64,000 nt of DNA from Catenaria anguillulae PL171 (Eukaryota > Blastocladiomycota > Blastocladiomycetes > Blastocladiales > Catenariaceae): the NCBI GenBank assembly GCA_002102555.1, contig MCFL01000014.1:124001-188000 (forward strand). The letters are read 5' to 3'. A program made the position numbers and the translations under genes. Position 1 is the first letter of the stretch, and the number at the start of each line of letters is the position of its first letter. This document shows, piece by piece, positions 58,668 through 64,000 of this stretch. Under the pieces are notes generated by a model that was not told the origin of the DNA, made no database searches, and saw only the letters and a list, made by a program, of their open reading frames with translations.

Positions 58668-59178
58668 CTCTCCAGCTTGTAATTGTTGGAGTCATTTCTA
58701 AATTGAACACTTGCAAACGCAATGCCCATATTTTCTGCCCGAACCTGCTCTAGCACAGTGTTGCTGTCGTGCCAATAGATGCTGAGGACAGGCAGTGACG
58801 CGATGCGAGACACATTTTTGTTCGCATGCCAGCTGGGCTGAGCAGTTTCGCGATGTGCCTATCCCAGTCCACGTCCGCATTGCGGTTTCTCAACCAGCAC
58901 TTTTGGCAACCGGACCGCTCAGCGTCGTGCTTTATGCAGGCATATGCCATTCGCCTTGCACAGGGTTTCTAAGCGGCAAAGAATACTCACGCTGTGGGAA
59001 ACTACATGCTGGCCTGCAAACATGGTGGTACCAGTTGATCTTTAACGACAAGAACGCAGACGAAAAATAGAGATGTCCAATGGCATAAAGACTAAGCACT
59101 TCCCACCACCAACCACCCAGCTTTTTGACTCTCCATCAATTCCCACACCTCCCTCTCTCACTCGTCCATCCAATCATC
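58668..59178. other. Intergenic region, RAI1 to repeat protein
   Basis: About 510 bases with nothing recognisable beyond expected 3' and promoter sequence. Confidence 0.4.
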
Positions 59179-60050
59179 ATGACCAACCACACCCAGCACC
59201 AACAGCAACACCAGTGGCAACCTGCCCCTCCCACGCACCACGACAATGGCCAATGGAAGGCCATGACGGCTACAAGGACGCCCACGGCAACACCTACGAT
59301 TCAGGCCACTGGAAGGGTCACGACGGTTACAAGGACTCGCACGGCAACACGTACGACTCGGGCCACTGGAAGGGCCACGACGCCTACCCTCCATACCACA
59401 ACAACCAGCACGATCACCATCACCATCAAGGACACCAGTGGCAAGCGGCGCCCGTGCGTGACACCAACGGCAACCCCGTTCAGCCCGGCGAGTCGACCAT
59501 CTTGCCCATCCAAAACGACGGCGGCCATCATGGCCGTTGGCAGCAAGATACTCCTGTGCAAATGCGCGACGAGCAAGGCAACGTCCTACAACCCGGCGAG
59601 TTCTCCACTCTTCCCCTTCCCGGCCAGGTCCAGATGCGCGACGAGCAGGGCAACGTGCTGCAACCCGGTGAATTCTCGACACTGCCGCTTCCCGGCCAAG
59701 TCCAAATGCGTGATGAACAAGGCAACGTGCTCCAACCCGGTGAATTCTCGACTTTGCCCCTCCCTGGTCAAGTCCAAATGCGCGACGAGCAAGGCAACAT
59801 CCTGCAACCAGGTGAATTCTCGACTCTGCCCGTTCCCGACCAATTCGCCGACCAACACTCGTGGCACGCCGGTGCGGGCGAGCATGCCCAGCAAGACGTT
59901 GCGGGCGGCCACATTGTGCACCATGGCGCCGACTTTTTTGTGACGCCTGACGGTCAGGTGGGCGGCGCGTCGTCTGTGTCGTGGGAACCTGCAGCGGCGA
60001 CGCCAGATGTCGGAAGCGAGTTCCATGCCATGTCGTCGACTATGGTTTAA
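59179..60050 (+). CDS. His-rich tandem-repeat protein, unknown
   Basis: With one base restored near 59260 the frame from ATG 59179 gives 290 residues: an opening rich in Gln/His (MTNHTQHQQQHQWQPAPP), three units of the kind GHDGYKDAHGNTYDSGHWK, a His run, one looser unit (RDTNGNPVQPGEST), then four near-identical 24-residue units beginning VQMRDEQGN and ending STLPLPGQ, and a tail AGAGEHAQQDVAGGHIVHHG. The first two unit types share a D-x-x-G-N-x-x-x-x-G turn. There is no signal peptide or membrane helix. The missing base is shown by the gene itself: TGGAAGGCC stands where the sister units have TGGAAGGGY. Function is unknown; the compact, turn-rich repeats suggest a structural or metal-binding protein. 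Confidence 0.65.
59556..59843 (+). repeat. Four tandem 72-base units
   Basis: Exact 72-base period with unit starts at 59556, 59628, 59700 and 59772. Units differ mostly at third codon positions; the last has Ile for Val and PVPDQ for PLPGQ. All in frame in the His-rich protein. Confidence 0.95.
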
Positions 60051-62790
60051 GTCAAGCAAAGCCGGTGCGAGAACAGTCGGTTTGAATTCTGTATTGGTAT
60101 TGGTTTGGTGTATTGACATAGTAAGATGAAAGTCGGAAAGAAAATGTAGAAGGATCTATAACTGGCGGAGTGTTTCGAGATGTCGAATTGATCAGCAGGT
60201 GCAGGTCCCAGACCCCCTGTTTTTCAGCGAGTCACCTCCCTTGCCCGACCATGGCTTTACGTTGGGCGGGAGTTACTGTGCACATTTTGGATTCCTGCAT
60301 TTACATCGGCCTGGGTGAGTATGTTGCTGTGCTGTGGACATAACCTTGTCGTCGAATGGCAACGACACACACGCCGGAAGTACATATGCTGAATGGGTGG
60401 GACCGTGAGAGCCCGGCAAGCCGAGGCCGCACACTCACCTCAACTACAGCTGACGTCAGCCCATTGAGAAGAAAGCACTGGCGGCGAAATAAGAAATTCG
60501 TCGTCCTTGTACGACTTCCTGACCTCAGTCGCCTGCTGACCGAATTGCTTGCACGCGCGAGAGACAAGGGTGCTACCAAGAACTCCGACATTTCGAGCCC
60601 CTGACGGGTTCGGGTCCCAGCCATGTATATTTACAAGGGCATGGACGACCAGTTGATTGCTCATTTCGACTATTTTCACACGCTATGAACTGTTCCTGCT
60701 GCATGGACACGGGTATATGCATCCGCGCCGTTCCGTCGTGAGTTCGCGGAACGCAAGCCCCGACAACAAGCGATCGCCGTCGTCCGATGCGATGGGAAAA
60801 GTCCTACAGCAAGCAGGCAGGATCGGCCAACCAAACTCTGCGATCGCGGGATGGAGCGGAGAAATTGCGTCCAGAGTCCGGAAACTATGCACAACTATAC
60901 GCGGACAGTACGGCTCATCGCCATCGCAGTCGCTCTGAATGTGGACGAAGTGGGTGTGGAAAGGGGAGGGAAACGTGTAAGTATTCATTTGTCGGCGGAG
61001 AACAATTGCAAAGCTCTGAGAGAAGAATGCTCAGAATTCATGACAGAAGGATTTGGCAGGGATCTGAGTTTCTACAGAAAGGGTTCGGCTCACGGCCGGA
61101 AAATCGCGAAAATCTGACAAATACAGCATCAACAAGAACAAGGGGATAAAACGGCAATTTATTGTGTCACACGAGCATGAGCGGGAAGCCAAAGCTTTAA
61201 CCCGTTAGAATGTCGTCCTCATCGTTACGGAAAACATGTCGCCGCCCATTTGTGAGCCGACCGCCAGCCGAGCGAATCGCGATGTGATGACGTGTGAAGA
61301 CCTGTGTGGCGCCCGCCAAGGTTAGTGCCGATGTGACGTGCATGGGCTCGTCAATTGAACTGCATCTGCCTTGCCCCAGAAAAGCCTCTGTTTGACGAAG
61401 GGGGTAAGTGATCGATCGAGTTGTGCTCGATGTACCAGCATTGATTTGTCTGCGACCATGGCCACCAGTCTACATACGACCCAGTTATCGAAGGCCAGGA
61501 AACAGGAAGCTGCAAAGCTTTTACGCAAGCAAAAAGGAGCGTTTAGGTTGAAGAAGATTTGCAGGGCGATTTTGTGTTGCGCGAGCAAAGAGTGCCCCAG
61601 ATTTGCTTGTATAAAGGTGGCCAGCGCCCCCTCCACGCCAGCAGCGAGTTATAGGAAACGGGGGCCCCAACCCACAATATCCGATATATCATCACGCACC
61701 CGCCGCCACCAACTCCACCAGTCCAAGAAGATTAATCCATCACTGCACGCCCTCCCAGTATCTGCTCGGCCAACACTCGACCCATAACTCATCGCAAAGC
61801 AGGCGAATCATCGCTACCCCCTTTCATTCAATCGTATGTACGGTACCGGCCACGGCCAGGGCCTTCGACCATTTTTTTGACGTCATAGCTTCCGTTCCCG
61901 TTCGCTATGCGTGCTGAGTGTGTCAGCGATCTGTGCCATTCACTGCCATCATTACTGGTTGCCACTCGCCTTTGTCGGTACAGGATACAATTGAGCGAGC
62001 GGACACGGAAATGTACATTCGTGCATGGCAACCGGGCAACCTGGCTGGTTGGTCATGACCACGCTGCGCCCGAATACCCGTGGCCACCTCGCTCTGCCTC
62101 GTCCTACTACCTGTCATAACTGACCTTGAGTTCCTCTTCCAGCACTGTTTATCCAGTTCCATCGTCAGTGCTGAAAGGCTCGGTCCTTTTTCGCGATTCG
62201 TACGTGCATGATCTCTTTTCTGCCACTGAGTGCTTGGGGCCAGGAGTTGCTACTCTCTGGTGAATGAGCCATGGGCAGTGATGAGTCTTCTCATAATGCT
62301 CAAAGTGCAACCACTCCAAGTGCCCACGATTGCCATGTTGTGTCCTCATTGTCTTGTCTGCCTTTCCCTTCCTCATTTCCACATGGGCCGTGTTGTTCTT
62401 CCAGTCTCAGCCTCGCCAGGCGCTCCCTTGCCACAAAGCCCGTTCACCCCGTTGTCTGGGCTCTGTTGAGCCACCTTCCACGCCGACACAACTATCCGGT
62501 ACTTCCGAGAGCAATTCTCGACTCGCCGTATTCTTAAATCAGTACGGCCCTCGTTTTCACAAGTCAAGTGGGCTGCTGTGCGCCTTTTTTCCTGGATCGT
62601 TTCCCACCCAATTCTGGCTCATAACCGTTACCATTACCAATACCATTACCATTGCTCTGTCTCATTCTGACATCAGAAACTTATCTTGTTAACCAGCTAC
62701 CCCCGGCACCCACTTAGCACGCTCCGACTCGGGACACCTCGCCTTGCAACCGCAACCTACAAGTCAATCAATCACCCGACAACGCAAAAC
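60051..62790. other. 2.7 kb gap without a recognisable gene
   Basis: Only short open frames without domains. A short array of ATTACC/AATACC hexamers lies at 62627-62655. No tRNA or rRNA is recognised; GGTTCGGGTCC at 60606 looks like a B box but has no tRNA around it. Confidence 0.4.
62627..62655 (+). repeat. ATTACC/AATACC hexamer array
   Basis: Four to five imperfect hexamers (GTTACCATTACCAATACC and onward), 135 bases ahead of the next start codon. Too short and too variable to call telomeric. Confidence 0.5.
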
Positions 62791-64000
62791 ATGGCCGGTA
62801 CCAACACCACGCTCAACCGTGACCCAATCGGTCCCGCCGAGTGGGCCGCGGATGGTCCAGCGACGGCGCCGACGGATGATCACCCCCTTCACTTGCCTCA
62901 ATTCGATCACCCACAATGCCAGCAGCGGCCCTTGGCCCCGCCGATCGTGCGGCATCGTTTCTCGCTTCAGCCTGGACGTTCTACCGTCATGGAAGGAGGT
63001 GACTCTGCCGATGAGCGACAGCCCGCCTCCGCCACGGCACGTTCTTGGCAGGAACCGCCGCTGCAGCCATACGCAACGTATTCCCACAGGAGCTATGGGT
63101 CTTGGTCTGGCGACAATCATGGCGGTGCTGCTCCATCCGACGCGTATCATTCAATGCATTACGGCCCTGCGCAGCACGAGCAAGATTCCTACTACCATAT
63201 TGGCCATCGTCCTCAGCCTCATGGTCTTTATCACGCTGCAGCAGCTGCTCACCCACGCCACCTCGGTCGTATTATCCTCAACAACTTGCGTGGGAAGCAG
63301 ACCGATATTCATCGTTACACCAACAGCACAATCACTTTGCTCGGGATCGGTACTCCATGAATCCGCCTGTTGCCAACGCATCGCGCTTGGACTACGACTC
63401 GGCCGCCCCCGCAGCCCCCATCCCCCCACGCTACGCCAGCCATCAGCGTCACCATCACCATCCGCTCGACCGCTCGTACGAATACGACTACAATTACCCC
63501 GCAACCGACTATTCAGGACCGTTATCCAATGCGGTTCAAGCTCCAGCAGGTTTTGGCGGCGATTGGCCCCGACCGCTCGCTTCACGCGATCTGGCCATGT
63601 CGCCCATGTCCGTGACGGACCATTCGCCCGTATCATGGAGCCGATATCCCGACCACTTGACGGCGCACACATCCTCGTCCATGTTTCCGTTGCCTCCGCC
63701 GCCTCCGGTTCCTGTCCCGCCGCCGCCCATGTCTAACAGCGGTAGCTCGTCTCAATACTCGTTGTCATCAGACCGCCCGCGTTTACCATCACTGATTACC
63801 TCCGGCCCGCTCGACTTTCCACCGAATCGGCCGTTTCCGCCGCCGCCCGCGTTGCCGCGTATGGAATGGCCGCCTTCAAGAGCGGGCAGCGGCAGCGATC
63901 GGCCCTCGTCCGATGTTCGCTCGCCGACCTTGTTTGGTGTGCCGCAGTCGGCCGCGTCAGGCCTATCGTCCCCCGGCGTGCTGCTGCCAGAGGCTGTCAG
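62791..64000 (+). CDS. Pro/His/Tyr-rich low-complexity protein, 3' end missing
   Basis: From ATG 62791 (MAGTNTTLNRDPIGPAEW) the frame is rich in His, Pro, Tyr and Ser (YGPAQHEQDSYYHIGHRP). It steps by one base near 63265, after which the frame reads LAWEADRYSSLHQQHNHFAR, then LDYDSAAPAAPIPPRY, a polyproline part (MFPLPPPPPVPVPPPP), PRLPSLITSGPLDFPPNRPF and RSPTLFGVPQSAASGLSSPG, and is still open at the window end. No folded domain appears in the visible part. Such proteins are often transcription factors or cytoskeletal regulators whose domain lies further on, but that cannot be judged here. Confidence 0.55.

Noticed and set aside
60590-60625. B-box-like GGTTCGGGTCC
   Set aside because: No A box, stem or anticodon arm at a fitting distance.
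62627-62655. Telomeric repeat
   Set aside because: Only four to five imperfect hexamers, inside gene-bearing sequence.
1-64000. Mobile elements, CRISPR arrays, rRNA
   Set aside because: I saw no transposase, reverse transcriptase or integrase motif, no regular direct-repeat array with spacers, and no rRNA core sequence.

Overview
The window looks like nuclear DNA of an early-diverging, probably zoosporic, fungus; a blastocladiomycete such as Catenaria or Allomyces would fit, but this is inference. Coding regions are GC-rich. They are split by short introns of about 60-220 bases with GT..AG ends and a CTGAC/CTAAC-like branch site. Fungal-type proteins are present: a Lag1-type ceramide synthase with the fungal TMDxxD motif, an Mgr2/ROMO1 protein, a Bdp1 subunit of TFIIIB and a Cdc11/Nud1-like leucine-rich scaffold. 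Genes are densely packed on both strands, often as convergent or divergent pairs.

Layout. 0-3.7 kb: two + strand members of an unrecognised protein family with an F-box-like N-terminus, one badly decayed. 4-6 kb: a bHLH transcription factor (-). 8.5-9.2 kb: a LURP-one-related protein. 9.3-14.7 kb: a long leucine-rich-repeat scaffold (-). 14.9-16 kb: RRS1. 16.2-18.1 kb: a WD40 protein. 18.3-19.5 kb: mitochondrial 3-hydroxyacyl-CoA dehydrogenase (-). 19.8-25.4 kb: two more members of the F-box-like family (-), separated by a minisatellite. 25.4-27 kb: a multi-exon gene of unknown function. 27.4-28 kb: a small four-helix membrane protein (-). 28.9-35.1 kb: the cohesin loader SCC2/NIPBL. 35.3-39.5 kb: a mitochondrial PPR-like protein (-), divergent from ROMO1/Mgr2 at 40 kb. 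40.9-41.7 kb: a small unknown gene (-). 42.9-44.6 kb: a bestrophin-like channel. 45.1-46.9 kb: methylmalonate-semialdehyde dehydrogenase. 47.2-49 kb: a NUDT12-type NADH/NAD-cap pyrophosphatase. 49.7-51.4 kb: ceramide synthase (-). 52.5 kb: a degenerate tRNA-Arg-like sequence. 53.6-54.2 kb: RBX1. 54.6-56.8 kb: BDP1 (-). 57.1-58.7 kb: RAI1/DXO. 59.2-60.1 kb: a histidine-rich tandem-repeat protein. 62.8 kb to the end: a proline-rich low-complexity protein running off the window.

The genes do not form one pathway. Most are housekeeping: ribosome biogenesis, cohesin loading, Pol III transcription, cullin-RING ubiquitination, mitochondrial catabolism and import, sphingolipid synthesis and RNA 5'-end quality control.

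Two themes stand out. One is the undescribed F-box-like family, with three long copies sharing a phase-1 intron plus one decayed copy, placed in inverted orientation on either side of a 16 kb housekeeping block. The other is that many conserved genes (43-51 kb especially, also 9-18 kb and 54-63 kb) have small frame breaks, nearly all equivalent to loss of one base and often in a G or C run, while neighbours such as SCC2, the PPR gene, RAI1, HADH, RRS1 and RBX1 are clean. That pattern points to residual consensus errors in the assembly, so a broken frame here is weak evidence for a pseudogene.
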